From Sediminibacterium sp. (lineage in GTDB: Bacteria > Bacteroidota > Bacteroidia > B-17B0 > Aurantibacillaceae), in assembly GCA_030054095.1 (NCBI GenBank), contig JASGCO010000001.1, positions 148,831-212,830 of the forward strand: 64,000 bases of DNA, written 5' to 3'. Shown piece after piece: positions 1 through 9,011 of the stretch. The notes beneath the pieces are model-generated. The model saw nothing but the letters and a program-made list of their open reading frames with translations, was not told the DNA's origin and searched no databases. The position numbers were made by a program, and so were the translations under genes. Every line of letters starts with the position of its first letter. The first letter of the stretch is position 1.

Positions 1-593
1 TTTACATCAAAGCCAATGTTCAACTGTTTATCGCTTTTAAGAAGATCAATTTTATAATCGGATAAACTCTGTATTTCCGCCTTTAAGTTAAGTCCCTTGT
101 AATTATTATACGATAATCCAGCTCCTAAACCAATATTACTAAGGTTCTCGAAGCCCAGTAATTCAGCGTTAACACCAACACTTAATCCAAAAATCCAGTT
201 GGGTTTAATATTCATTTCCTTTTTAACTATATCAGATCCAAAGAAATCATCGGGCAAACCCCGCATATTACGGTTAATAGCTCCGGCATTTACATTCCAT
301 CCCAATCCCGTCCACGAGGCTTCCATATCAGGAGAAATACCGGCATGGTAACTAATATTCACAGGATATCCGCCATTGGGGCCAGGAACCGTCAGTAATC
401 CGATATTATAATTGAAATCCCCGGTGAATGGATCCACAAGTTGAGTTGTACCAACCGGCTCAAAACTACTGGTTTCAGGCTGCGAAGCACTATAAGTAAG
501 CGCCAGAGCGGCAGTTGGGTAAAACGTTTGGAAGAGTAAAACAATGACCATTACTAATGGAGCTGGTCTTAATTTGAATTTAGTCCCTTTCAT
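1..593 (-). CDS. Rhs/SpvB-like surface protein, N-terminal fragment (cut by window edge)
   Basis: The frame opens with ATG at 593 and stays open to base 1, about 197 codons, so only the N-terminus is present. It starts with a signal-like segment (KLRPAPLVMVIVLLFQTFYP), then a mature region with VDPFTGDFNYNIGLLTVPGP and ISYHAGISPDMEASWTGLGW. This pattern (a marked-off double-ended sheet followed by 'W.GLGW.L..GAI.R') is typical of the start of Bacteroidota Rhs/YD-repeat and SpvB-like proteins. Such proteins form a large beta-cage and often carry a C-terminal toxin, which would lie beyond the window. The start overlaps the upstream lipoprotein gene by 14 bases, suggesting translational coupling. 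It is the last gene seen of a four-gene minus-strand operon. The family call is from recognised motif style; the toxin is inference. Confidence 0.75.
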   Translation of the reverse strand, partial: MKGTKFKLRPAPLVMVIVLLFQTFYPTAALALTYSASQPETSSFEPVGTTQLVDPFTGDFNYNIGLLTVPGPNGGYPVNISYHAGISPDMEASWTGLGWNVNAGAINRNMRGLPDDFFGSDIVKKEMNIKPNWIFGLSVGVNAELLGFENLSNIGLGAGLSYNNYKGLNLKAEIQSLSDYKIDLLKSDKQLNIGFDV

Positions 594-1200
594 AATTCAA
601 TTTTGGTAATTTATTAATATCATTTTTATTAAAACGGAAGTGAAGCATTCCCATGCCCAAAATTTTATCATCGTACACTAACTGCATATCTGTTTTAAGA
701 TTATGCGTAATTGTATCCAAAAAATTTCGAGATGGGAATCCCAGATTTATATAGTTAACTGAAGACACATCAAAACTCCGCTCATAATGATACCCGACAC
801 ATGGCACCGTATCAGATTTACCTATAAGGTAAAAATCGGCCTGCATACTATTATTAAGGTAATCCAATAATTGATAGTAAGAAGCGTTTCCCTTTATCCC
901 ACTAATCTCATCTCCTGAAGGTGTTGTTATACAAAAACTGAAATATACCATATCTCTGTATTTCTTCCTTAGAGATTGTACGTCTTCGTTTGCAACTTTA
1001 TTACTCTGAATTTCAGAAAGAATCATTTCATCTGTAGGTCGGTAACGGCAAGAAAACTTAAGATCCTTCAATTCAGTGTATCGGATCAAAGCCTCATCCC
1101 CTATTACTTCTGACCTATAGTTTTCAGCGTTGGTCTCGTTTTTACCGGAACAGGAAAAGAGCAGTAAAACTATTACGATATGGTAAAATCTGATACTCAC
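580..1200 (-). CDS. Lipoprotein of the Rhs-type operon, function unknown
   Basis: 206 residues. The N-terminus is a short hydrophobic stretch ending in LLLFSC, a lipobox, so the mature protein would be lipid-anchored at Cys17. I recognise no domain in the rest, which is mixed alpha/beta and predicted to face the periplasm or cell surface. It overlaps the preceding OmpH-like gene by 4 bases (ATGA type) and the following Rhs-like gene by 14 bases, so the three are almost certainly co-translated. Position suggests a role with the Rhs-like protein, for example in export, folding or immunity, but nothing in its own sequence decides this. Confidence 0.7.
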   Translation of the reverse strand: MSIRFYHIVIVLLLFSCSGKNETNAENYRSEVIGDEALIRYTELKDLKFSCRYRPTDEMILSEIQSNKVANEDVQSLRKKYRDMVYFSFCITTPSGDEISGIKGNASYYQLLDYLNNSMQADFYLIGKSDTVPCVGYHYERSFDVSSVNYINLGFPSRNFLDTITHNLKTDMQLVYDDKILGMGMLHFRFNKNDINKLPKLNYERD

Positions 1201-1733
1201 TTACCTGATTGCTTACTATTAATATATTTTATTGCCGCTTCGGTTACATCAATGGCTTTATCAGAATACATGACATTTCCACTTCCATTTGCACCCAGTA
1301 TAATCTGATATCCATTTGCTTCTCCAAACTCAACTACGTATTTGTTAATTTGTGCCCAGATTTGTTCTTCATACTGTTTTATCATACCCGCATTTGATTC
1401 CTCGAAACTTTTCTTTTTTTCGAAGTATTCTTTTTTAAGATAATTAAGCGTACTCAACTCATCTTCACTTACTTTTCCCTGCGCATTAAACTTTCTTACT
1501 GTGCGCTCAATTTCGAGTTTCATACTATCCAATAAATGAGTCCTTGTGTTTACTGTCTTTTCTGCCCTTTCCTCGTAAGTTTTGGTAAGATTAAATCCGG
1601 AGTAAATATCATTCAACTTTACAAAAGCGATTTTTTTTGCAAATAGAACATGATAAAAGGTAATTGCCATTACAGACACCACCACCATTAAAAAACCGTT
1701 AATAAGATAACGCTTCACATTTACCGCTCCCAT
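1197..1733 (-). CDS. Skp/OmpH-like periplasmic chaperone family protein
   Basis: 178 residues. An N-terminal membrane segment (about residues 11-30) is followed by a short beta strand (IAFVKLNDIYSGFNLTKTYE), a long charged helical hairpin (about 50-130, rich in Glu/Lys) and a closing strand (GYQIILGANGSGNVMY). That order is the OmpH/Skp fold: a small beta body with a protruding coiled coil that holds unfolded outer-membrane or secreted proteins. There is no clear signal-peptidase site, so the protein may remain membrane-tethered. It lies between the DNRLRE protein and the lipoprotein of the Rhs-type operon, 8 bases after the former. This copy looks dedicated to the operon rather than being the housekeeping Skp, which normally sits beside bamA; that is inference. 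Confidence 0.75.
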   Translation of the reverse strand: MGAVNVKRYLINGFLMVVVSVMAITFYHVLFAKKIAFVKLNDIYSGFNLTKTYEERAEKTVNTRTHLLDSMKLEIERTVRKFNAQGKVSEDELSTLNYLKKEYFEKKKSFEESNAGMIKQYEEQIWAQINKYVVEFGEANGYQIILGANGSGNVMYSDKAIDVTEAAIKYINSKQSGK

Positions 1734-1741
1734 AATATTAA

Positions 1742-3508
1742 TTAGTTCACATTAAATTTCAAAAAAAACCGTTCTTTCTTTTCATTTAGAATTTCCATTT
1801 GATAGGCACCGGTTGTTAATCCGCCGGGGATTATTGTTTTAAGATTAATAGAATATCTGTTATCCCCAAAAGTCACTGGCAATGCTTGATTTGCCTGGGT
1901 TGCCACTAACTGATGATTACTTAGTCTGTAAATACTGTATGTTAAACTACCATTGCTATCATTGTACTCCTCTTTATATCTGAAATGGAGGTAGTTTTTC
2001 ACATTCAATAGCGCGCCATCTACTTCCCGTTTCAATTCTGCATAACTTTTCGCTACTCTGAAGGTTATTGACAGTAATGGTCTATTAGAAGCAGTTGATG
2101 CTGATGAAGAATGAAAATTAACATACTGATTAAAACTAAAAGGACCTGAACCGACATTGTATCTCCGGAAAGTATAACCATAATTTTGCGAAGGATTTTG
2201 ACTATGATAAGTAACAAAACCAGTTACGTTAGCTGTTACATTAGAGGTTGATGTTGTTGGTCCCGGATTTATATCAATTTCTCCGGTTGTTGTAAGGGTA
2301 GGTTGATTGTTTCCAGTCACAAAATCTTCGTACCAGAACTGTGTAACACGTTGTATTTTAAAGTTTGTACCTCCGCCGCCATTTACGTGACCATTTCCAT
2401 AAAGGGTAAGAGATGCATTGTCTATAGAAATGTTATTATCTTGCTCCAAACCTAAATAATTAAATCGTATAAACGGTGCATAACTGACAATAGGGCTTCC
2501 TACTGTTCCACTCCTTAAATAGGTTTCAGTTGCGTAATTCCTGTATATTTCAGGAGGAGGAGCTGAACCAATGATTTGCTTTACACCCCGGATATTGGCA
2601 TCCCAAGAATAAGATTCATCTGGTTGCAGATTGATGGTCATAGGACCACTGTTATTCCCTACTATAACATATTGACGATACACTTTTGTTGTTGTAACGT
2701 CCGTTATCTGTAATGCATAAACCCCCGCTGCTATATTTGTCAGATCCTGAGTTGTGGCCAAAGGACTCATTGAGGCATTATACCATTGATAGGTAAACGT
2801 TCCTGATCCACCTGTAACCGTAATATCAGCCGCCCCATCGGATGAAGAACCTGTAGACGAAGGAACAGTTACAACACTTATCTGAATCGGATTATAATAC
2901 GAAACAATAAGCAAAGGTCTGTTGGCTGTTGTTGCATTATTTTGACTCGCAATGTTTATAAGACTGGTATTAGCGGTCGTTTTGAGTAATTTCATTCCAG
3001 TAAGCACTTGTCTGTTAATCATATAACTTACCATTCCTGTAATATTTACATTCATAATAGTTGCAGCGGAAGCTGATGCTATCACCGGCAAAGGCATATC
3101 TGAAATTGTACCATTATTAGACCATGGCAAAGTTGCCCAGGTAACTGTATTTTCATCCCACCCCTGTGGCGTAATTTCAATGGAATAATTTGGCCCCGTT
3201 GTAACAGGCCTGTATCTGAATATTGCACTGGTAACATGAGCGCCGTCAGGAATACCAGATAAATTATACACCATCAATCCCCGTCTTATTTCACCCGATG
3301 TTTCCAACATGTCGATGGTTACAGAAGATGGCGAAGAGTTCGTTGTACTGGAAACATGTGTATCCTGTGTTGGTGACAGACTAACGGTTGTAAGTTGCGC
3401 TTTCAATTGTCCGAAACAAAAGAAGCTTATCATTATTAACGTAACCTTTAAGTATAGCGTAGCACCTGTAATTCCGGGAAACGCTGAATTTTTGTTTATT
3501 TTGGTCAT
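1742..3508 (-). CDS. Secreted DNRLRE-domain protein with SprB-like repeat
   Basis: 588 residues. A signal-like hydrophobic segment (about 17-36, ending FGQLKAQ) precedes a first DNRLRE-type domain (about 40-205; SLSPTQDTHVSS, then a beta-rich lectin-like body). Next is an SprB-like repeat (about 212-285; SSDGAADITVTGGSGTFTYQW), then a second DNRLRE domain (about 290-485; NLQPDESYSWDANI). The last 100 residues form a distinct beta domain (from SYAELKREVDGALLNVKNYL to FFLKFNVN) that could be a divergent sorting or stalk-binding domain. It heads the operon with the Skp-like, lipoprotein and Rhs-like genes. Known DNRLRE proteins are surface or extracellular. A role in presenting or exporting the Rhs partner is inference from gene order. 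Confidence 0.7.
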   Translation of the reverse strand: MTKINKNSAFPGITGATLYLKVTLIMISFFCFGQLKAQLTTVSLSPTQDTHVSSTTNSSPSSVTIDMLETSGEIRRGLMVYNLSGIPDGAHVTSAIFRYRPVTTGPNYSIEITPQGWDENTVTWATLPWSNNGTISDMPLPVIASASAATIMNVNITGMVSYMINRQVLTGMKLLKTTANTSLINIASQNNATTANRPLLIVSYYNPIQISVVTVPSSTGSSSDGAADITVTGGSGTFTYQWYNASMSPLATTQDLTNIAAGVYALQITDVTTTKVYRQYVIVGNNSGPMTINLQPDESYSWDANIRGVKQIIGSAPPPEIYRNYATETYLRSGTVGSPIVSYAPFIRFNYLGLEQDNNISIDNASLTLYGNGHVNGGGGTNFKIQRVTQFWYEDFVTGNNQPTLTTTGEIDINPGPTTSTSNVTANVTGFVTYHSQNPSQNYGYTFRRYNVGSGPFSFNQYVNFHSSSASTASNRPLLSITFRVAKSYAELKREVDGALLNVKNYLHFRYKEEYNDSNGSLTYSIYRLSNHQLVATQANQALPVTFGDNRYSINLKTIIPGGLTTGAYQMEILNEKKERFFLKFNVN

Positions 3509-3898
3509 AATTAAAATCCTTTAAGTACTTCATTGTCCTGTCTTTGCACCCCGTATCATTAACAGATAACTTTTTAGCCAAATGTTAACACATGGAATGT
3601 TTGTGTTATATCAGAAGTACTAATACTAAAACGTTTAAAACTATCACTTAAATTTCTCTTACGCAAAACTATTTAGAATTTTATCGTAACCTTCCGTGAA
3701 GTAACCAACACACGAAAAAATGTAATAAACAGCGCTGATCATGTAACCCATTGAAAATTATGTCCCTAAAACTTTCAACAGAAACTTTAAAACATCAAAA
3801 CATAGAGATCATGACCACTGCCAACTTAGCGTCAATAAAAAAAATACCGAAATGTAAAAAAAACGAAATACAAAGAATACAATTATGCTAATTTTCTG
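3509..3898. other. Intergenic region upstream of the Rhs-type operon
   Basis: 390 bases of AT-rich sequence between two minus-strand genes. It must hold the promoter of the four-gene operon, but I find no clear TAnnTTTG box in the minus direction, no strong hairpin and no convincing small gene. Confidence 0.5.
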
Positions 3899-4432
3899 TC
3901 ATAATCCCGATCGTATCCCTTCCCAAAATAAGGAAGGATCAAACGTAAGATCGACAAACGCGTTTGCCTTATGTGTTTTAATTAGAAGCGGCGAAGACTT
4001 ATCCCATGATGTAATTTCATTTTCACTACTCATAAGTGTAACATTTAGCAAACAAGATTCAATACTTTTATTTTTCCATTTGGCCTGATTATTTGTTCTG
4101 CTCCATTTCACAAAAAACAGACGCTTTTCTTTCCCGGCAACACATTTTCCATTACTACTTGTGGTAGTTACTTTAGAAAAAGTAGCCACATATAGTAAGG
4201 CATAAAGGGTATCACCTTTTTGCTTTTCGAATAATACCTTTGTCGTTTCCGGATCACGCATGGTTGTATCATTCCAGGTATAATCTACCTTATCAGAACC
4301 ATCTACAAGGGTTAACACATTTGCCTTCGTTTTTTTGGCAGGATCGCGCTGGGTTTGAACCGAAAACCGTAACTGTGCCTTTAAACCATACGCCAGAATC
4401 AACAAACAAAAAAGAATACTCGTTTTTTTCAT
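3899..4432 (-). CDS. Secreted protein of unknown function
   Basis: 177 residues with a standard signal peptide (MKKTSILFCLLILAYGLKAQ, cleavage expected after KA). The mature part is beta-rich, has two cysteines and ends FEGIRSGL-like without a T9SS sorting domain, so it probably stays in the periplasm. I recognise no family. The gene begins 3 bases after the zinc-ribbon protein gene ends and is likely co-transcribed with it. Confidence 0.65.
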   Translation of the reverse strand: MKKTSILFCLLILAYGLKAQLRFSVQTQRDPAKKTKANVLTLVDGSDKVDYTWNDTTMRDPETTKVLFEKQKGDTLYALLYVATFSKVTTTSSNGKCVAGKEKRLFFVKWSRTNNQAKWKNKSIESCLLNVTLMSSENEITSWDKSSPLLIKTHKANAFVDLTFDPSLFWEGIRSGL

Positions 4433-4435
4433 AAT

Positions 4436-5542
4436 TTATTTACGTAACAAAAATACAATTCCACCAACAATGGCAATAATCATTAATACAAATAATACAA
4501 TTTTTATGGTACTGTATGGCCGTTCCCCCTGTACTTCTCCTGTCCGGGCATTTATGGTAAAACGGTAAACTTTATCATCATACTTATAAGCACTAATCCA
4601 TAAAGGCAATAAGATATGTTTAAAGGTTATTTTTTCATAGTCCGTATTAATACTGTGTATCCTTTGCTCATCTCCACCAATATTTTGCCTAACCAAGCTT
4701 TCAATCCGGGCTGCCATGATGTTTTTTGCCTGCCCAAAACCTTCCTTTAACTGCAACTGATAGCTCTCCGTAACAAACCCGGTGAGGAAGCGTGGATCAA
4801 AAGCTATAAGCTCAGGCAAATCCCAGGGCTCAAGCTCTTTTATCAACTTATCGGGCAACGAATGTGAAGCGCAAATAAGTACATCGTCAAAAAACTCATC
4901 TATATGTCCACTGGCCGGAAACCAGTTCGTATGCCGTACCTGACGCGTCTGCCTATTGCCCTCGCTGTCTGTATAGGTTTCCGTTACATAATAATACTCC
5001 CCGCGTAAACCTTCGTAATCACTATTGGTTTGCGAATCATAAGTCCAGTAAGGCATATAAACCCCTTTCAGCTTTTCCGCACTGTTGGTAGCATACTCTT
5101 TCAGTTTATTAGGTGCAAACCATAAACTTCCAACCCACTTAACAAACGATTCTTTTGCTACCTGTCGCTCTATTTTAAAAGGCAATAAATATTTTGGTTT
5201 AATAATACTACAGGTACTGGCATCTTTTATAACAAGCGGTGTATCGCAATACGGACAACCGCAGGAGGTAACATTTGGCGGCAATGTCGTTGAGGCCCCA
5301 CACTGGGTGCACTTCACTGTACTGATTGTTTCCTTCTCATCATTACTTTCGTTACTGTCAATATAGCTATTGTAATCATTTTCTACTACCTCTACCTTTT
5401 CTACTTCAATAACGTTATTAGCTCCACAGTACTCACAATTCAACACCTGAGTACCTGGTTTAAATTTAAGGTTTGCACCACAATCTTTACATTTTACCGT
5501 GTGAGCTGTTTCCGCTGTAGGCTCATTATATTCGCTTGCCAT
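4436..5542 (-). CDS. Zinc-ribbon membrane protein
   Basis: 368 residues. Two CxxC...CxxC zinc ribbons lie at the N-terminus (CKDCGANLKF...CEYCGANN, about 18-42; CTQCGASTTL...CGCPYCDTPL, about 77-100). A central domain of about 230 residues with aromatic-rich segments (YMPYWTYDSQTNSDYEG) follows, and a single C-terminal transmembrane helix (about 346-366) ends in LLRK. The topology suggests a cytoplasmic protein tail-anchored in the inner membrane. The family is widespread in bacteria and commonly annotated as a TFIIB-type or LSD1-like zinc-ribbon protein; its function is not established. The only likely operon partner is the secreted protein just downstream. Confidence 0.75.
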   Translation of the reverse strand: MASEYNEPTAETAHTVKCKDCGANLKFKPGTQVLNCEYCGANNVIEVEKVEVVENDYNSYIDSNESNDEKETISTVKCTQCGASTTLPPNVTSCGCPYCDTPLVIKDASTCSIIKPKYLLPFKIERQVAKESFVKWVGSLWFAPNKLKEYATNSAEKLKGVYMPYWTYDSQTNSDYEGLRGEYYYVTETYTDSEGNRQTRQVRHTNWFPASGHIDEFFDDVLICASHSLPDKLIKELEPWDLPELIAFDPRFLTGFVTESYQLQLKEGFGQAKNIMAARIESLVRQNIGGDEQRIHSINTDYEKITFKHILLPLWISAYKYDDKVYRFTINARTGEVQGERPYSTIKIVLFVLMIIAIVGGIVFLLRK

Positions 5543-5585
5543 TACTGTAAATAATAGCTAAAACTAATGAAAGGTATTTATATTT

Positions 5586-5621
5586 AAAAGCGGTGTTTGT
5601 AAAAGGCAATAACCCGCTTTT
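5586..5621 (-). terminator. Probable terminator after the TonB receptor/DUF4249 operon
   Basis: An 8-base stem (AAAAGCGG with CCGCTTTT) with a 20-base loop lies just beyond the DUF4249 stop at 5632. The A/T ends of the stem give a short T run on the minus strand. The loop is long, so confidence is moderate. Confidence 0.45.
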
Positions 5622-5631
5622 CAAGGTTGAT

Positions 5632-6498
5632 TTACTTCTTTTTAGGTATAATAATGGTGTCGTAGAAGGGGGCATACCCCACAAAACAACCGAACACTTC
5701 TTCCGGATCGTTGTAATTACTTTTCACATTGGTAGGGGCCGAAAACGGATTGCCATTGCTTGCCTTGTTCTGATAGTATGTATTCCAGAACTGATACTCT
5801 GCTTGTCCGATGTGACAAAACTTAACAATTACCGTATCCCCCCTTTTGTAAAACCCCCTCTCCGGATCATCGCGGTATTCTTGTACCTGATTGGGCTGAG
5901 GGCCTCTGTCATACGAAAAATCAAAAGACTTCCCGTCAATGAACCGATCTTCAAAAGTACTGCCAAAAGGTGCCGCAAAAAACTGGTCTTTGGTTTTACG
6001 TTTGGCAAACCAACGGTAATAATTCCCCGACCCGGCCGGTTCACTAAAACGCTGCCAGATAAAACCCAATGTGTCCTGCTCTCCTTTAAAGTAAAGGCTA
6101 TCCAGTTTTACCGGTTCCCTGATAAAGGTACTACCCTTAATAATTTTATCATTTACCTTTACGGTGAGATAATACGTTTTTCCTGTTTGCCCAAAAAGTT
6201 TTGTTCCCAGATACAGATACCCATTTTGAGGATCAAGCTCTTTCAATGTATCACTACTGTTTCCATCACTTACAATAACCAGAGCTCCCTTTATAAAAGC
6301 CTTCTGTGGTTGCGAAAAATCAAAATTTCCAAAATAGGGAACTGTATATGACAAAAACACTACTGCCGGTCCTCCTACTTCAATACTGGCCTCTACTACT
6401 ATTTTTTGTTTGTGTGTCGGTAATTTCACCTGAACATCTTTTCGGCAAGCTAATAAACCAATAGCCGCTACAATACAAATTATGTGAATGATCCGCAT
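5632..6498 (-). CDS. DUF4249 lipoprotein, partner of the TonB receptor
   Basis: 288 residues from the ATG at 6498. A TTG six bases upstream is possible, but the ATG lies 2 bases after the receptor stop and leads directly into the signal sequence. The lipobox is AIGLLAC, with Cys about residue 18. The body has the features of DUF4249: KIVVEASIEVGGPAVVFLSYTVPYF, GALVIVSDGNS, then GKTYYLTVKV and a C-terminal RGDTVIVKFCHIGQAEYQFWNTYY. DUF4249 lipoproteins occur beside TonB-dependent receptors in Bacteroidota and are thought to be surface-exposed helpers in substrate capture, much as SusD is for SusC. The substrate cannot be read from sequence. Confidence 0.88.
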   Translation of the reverse strand: MRIIHIICIVAAIGLLACRKDVQVKLPTHKQKIVVEASIEVGGPAVVFLSYTVPYFGNFDFSQPQKAFIKGALVIVSDGNSSDTLKELDPQNGYLYLGTKLFGQTGKTYYLTVKVNDKIIKGSTFIREPVKLDSLYFKGEQDTLGFIWQRFSEPAGSGNYYRWFAKRKTKDQFFAAPFGSTFEDRFIDGKSFDFSYDRGPQPNQVQEYRDDPERGFYKRGDTVIVKFCHIGQAEYQFWNTYYQNKASNGNPFSAPTNVKSNYNDPEEVFGCFVGYAPFYDTIIIPKKK

Positions 6499-6500
6499 TA

Positions 6501-8945
6501 TCAAAATTTAAAATTCCAGGTTATACTTGGTAAAATAGGGAACAAGGTTACCTGCTTGGCCCCTACTTTTAATGTACCGTTCGTAAAATCACCTGTGCGT
6601 GTAAAATAGATGAAATAAGGATTGTAACGATTATACACATTAAAAATACTAAGTGTCCAGCTGTTTTCAAATCGCTTTAACCAAGGCTTGGATACTTGTA
6701 TATCTGTTGTATCTTTTCCCTGTTCTTTATAAAGATTCAGCATTCTTTGACGGCGGCGTTCCATTTTAGCCGCACGATCGGGTGTAAACGTTACATTCAC
6801 ATCCATACGGTGGTAATCCGAAAACTTGTATGAATTTCGTAAACCATAGTCATTACTGGTCGTTCCTTCATAGATAAAAAAAGAATTTGGCAGGGTGCCT
6901 CTGTTACCTGTTCCATATACCCACACCATTCCGAAATCCCATTTTTTATTAGGGGAATATGTCAGTACCAAACTTGCATCGTGACGACGGTCGTATTTAG
7001 CCAGATACGGTTTACCAAAGTTAATTTCATCAAACTGCCGCCAGGTCCAGCTTAAGGTATAACCTATCCAGCCCGAAAATTTCCCTTGTGTTTTTTTTAC
7101 AAACAACTCCAAACCATAGGCCCAGCCCTTTCCGTATGTAAACGCGTTATCCGGATTATCTGAAACATTATCACTCGGCTGCGCGCCTTCCTTGTAATCA
7201 ATCTGGTGTTTCATATCCTTGTAATACGCTTCTACCGATGTTTCAAACATATCATCCTTAAAATTCTTAAAGAAACCTATCGCATACTGGTTGGCAATCT
7301 GCGGACGTATTTCCTCTGTACTTGGCATCCATACATCTGTTGGTAAACTTACACTGGAAATAGAAGCTAAATGTATGTACTGATAATTGCGTGTGTAACT
7401 TCCCTTTACTGACGTAGATCGGTTAATTGCGTAACGTAGCGCCAACCGGGGTTCCAGCCCATTGTATTTTGCTACCACCTGTCCCTGAGCATATCTAATA
7501 GTATCATTAATTTTACCGAAAATATCTTTTTTAAACCGGGTAAACGGTCCAACCTGCGCAAAGTTACCAAACCGTAATCCTATGTTGGCTTTCCACTTTG
7601 GGCTCATTTCCCAGTCATCTCCCAGATAAATAGCCGCATCATGTGCATACAACTTAATCACCTTACCAAGATCAAAGACGGTTTCACCTTGTTTAGCACT
7701 TACACTTGTAGGAATAAACGTATGAAAAATATAATTGATACCCGTTTTAATATTGTGTCGTGAATTGGGGAAATAATTCACATCATATTTCAGGTTGTAA
7801 TCTGTTATTCCCGATTTAAGCGTTAGTTCAAAATCGTCCTGAAGCGCGCTAAAACTAAAGTCGTATTTACTAAAAATCAAAGATGCGTTTGAAAACAGTT
7901 TAGAGTTAAAAACATGGTTCCATCTTAAACCTGCTGTGGCATTGCCCCAGGGGATACGCGTATTAAATCCGCCTCCGTCATCCTTAAAATTAAAAATATC
8001 CTGACCGTAATAGCTACTAAAGAACAAACGGTTTTTATCGTTCAGGATGTAATTAAATTTGGCGTTTAGATCGTAGAAATAATAGGAAGTGCCTTTAAAA
8101 TCACTTTTATTAATAAATGGCTTTGCCAGAATATCAATATAAGTTCTGCGACCACTGATAATAAACGAACCTTTGTTTTTTTGAAGAGGTCCTTGTATAG
8201 TTAAGCGGGACGCGATAATTCCGATACCCCCTTCCGCCTCAAAATGCTGATTATTTCCTTCTTTCATCTGGATATCAAGTACAGAAGACAATCGTCCGCC
8301 ATATTGCGCGGGCATCCCTCCCTTTATCAGGTTTACGTTTTTAATAGCGTCGCCATTAAACACCGAGAAAAAACCAAGTAAATGGGAAGCGTTGTAGATA
8401 TTAGCTTCATCCAGCAAAATAAGGTTTTGATCCGGACCGCCGCCTCGTACATAAAACCCTGTATTACCGTCGCCTGCACTTTTAACCCCCGGAATTAATT
8501 GTATGGTTTTAAGAACATCCACTTCTCCCATAAACGAGGGGATTTTTTTAATCTCCGCCATATCCAGATTAACGCTACTCATCTGGGTTCCCTTCACATT
8601 TTCATCCTTACCTTTTGTAACTACATCTATTTCCTCCAATTGTTTTTCATTGGGCTGAATAGCCACATTCAGCGTTATGTTTTTATCGAGTGTAATCGTT
8701 TTGGTAATGGTTTGATAACCCAGATAAGAAAACTGTAAAGTGTATTGCCCTTTTGGTGCCGAGAGCGAATAAAATCCGTACTGATTGGCACTGGTAGCTT
8801 TATTCAGTTCTTTGATGAGAACGGTTGTACCTATTGCCAACTCGCCATTAGAAGCATCCGTTATACTTCCGCCAATCGTAAAACTTTGAGAAAATACCGG
8901 CTTAATTAAACACAGGAAAACAAATAAATATGAAAGTCGTTTCAC
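6501..8945 (-). CDS. TonB-dependent outer-membrane receptor with carboxypeptidase-like N-terminal domain
   Basis: About 814 residues from the GTG at 8945, which begins the signal peptide MKRLSYLFVFLCLIKPVFSQ. A TTG at 8960 would add five residues. Domains: a carboxypeptidase D regulatory-like domain (about 20-105; GSITDASNGELAIGTTVLIK), a plug (about 130-230; VDVLKTIQLIPGVKSAGDG and GFYVRGGGPDQNLILLDEA), then a 22-strand barrel ending in a terminal aromatic (ITWNFKF). It imports a ligand across the outer membrane using energy from TonB/ExbBD. The DUF4249 gene follows after 2 bases. The start lies only about 16-23 bases beyond the lpdA terminator hairpin, leaving almost no room for an independent promoter. 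Confidence 0.9.
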   Translation of the reverse strand: MKRLSYLFVFLCLIKPVFSQSFTIGGSITDASNGELAIGTTVLIKELNKATSANQYGFYSLSAPKGQYTLQFSYLGYQTITKTITLDKNITLNVAIQPNEKQLEEIDVVTKGKDENVKGTQMSSVNLDMAEIKKIPSFMGEVDVLKTIQLIPGVKSAGDGNTGFYVRGGGPDQNLILLDEANIYNASHLLGFFSVFNGDAIKNVNLIKGGMPAQYGGRLSSVLDIQMKEGNNQHFEAEGGIGIIASRLTIQGPLQKNKGSFIISGRRTYIDILAKPFINKSDFKGTSYYFYDLNAKFNYILNDKNRLFFSSYYGQDIFNFKDDGGGFNTRIPWGNATAGLRWNHVFNSKLFSNASLIFSKYDFSFSALQDDFELTLKSGITDYNLKYDVNYFPNSRHNIKTGINYIFHTFIPTSVSAKQGETVFDLGKVIKLYAHDAAIYLGDDWEMSPKWKANIGLRFGNFAQVGPFTRFKKDIFGKINDTIRYAQGQVVAKYNGLEPRLALRYAINRSTSVKGSYTRNYQYIHLASISSVSLPTDVWMPSTEEIRPQIANQYAIGFFKNFKDDMFETSVEAYYKDMKHQIDYKEGAQPSDNVSDNPDNAFTYGKGWAYGLELFVKKTQGKFSGWIGYTLSWTWRQFDEINFGKPYLAKYDRRHDASLVLTYSPNKKWDFGMVWVYGTGNRGTLPNSFFIYEGTTSNDYGLRNSYKFSDYHRMDVNVTFTPDRAAKMERRRQRMLNLYKEQGKDTTDIQVSKPWLKRFENSWTLSIFNVYNRYNPYFIYFTRTGDFTNGTLKVGAKQVTLFPILPSITWNFKF

Positions 8946-8960
8946 CACCTGATAAGCCAA

Positions 8961-8997
8961 GAAAAAACGTTTGCATACCCATTTTAGTATGCAAACG
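8961..8997 (-). terminator. Rho-independent terminator of lpdA
   Basis: A perfect 11-base stem (CGTTTGCATAC / GTATGCAAACG) with an 8-base loop is followed on the minus strand by TTTTTTC. It lies directly between the lpdA stop and the TonB receptor start. Confidence 0.8.
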
Positions 8998-9011
8998 CTG
9001 TTATTTTTATT

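Noticed and set aside
4322..4372. tRNA-like GGGTTTGAACC sequence
   Set aside because: It lies within a coding region and no cloverleaf can be drawn around it.
5593..6351. Long open frame on the plus strand opposite the DUF4249 gene
   Set aside because: It is a shadow of a well-supported lipoprotein gene, with no recognisable domain of its own.
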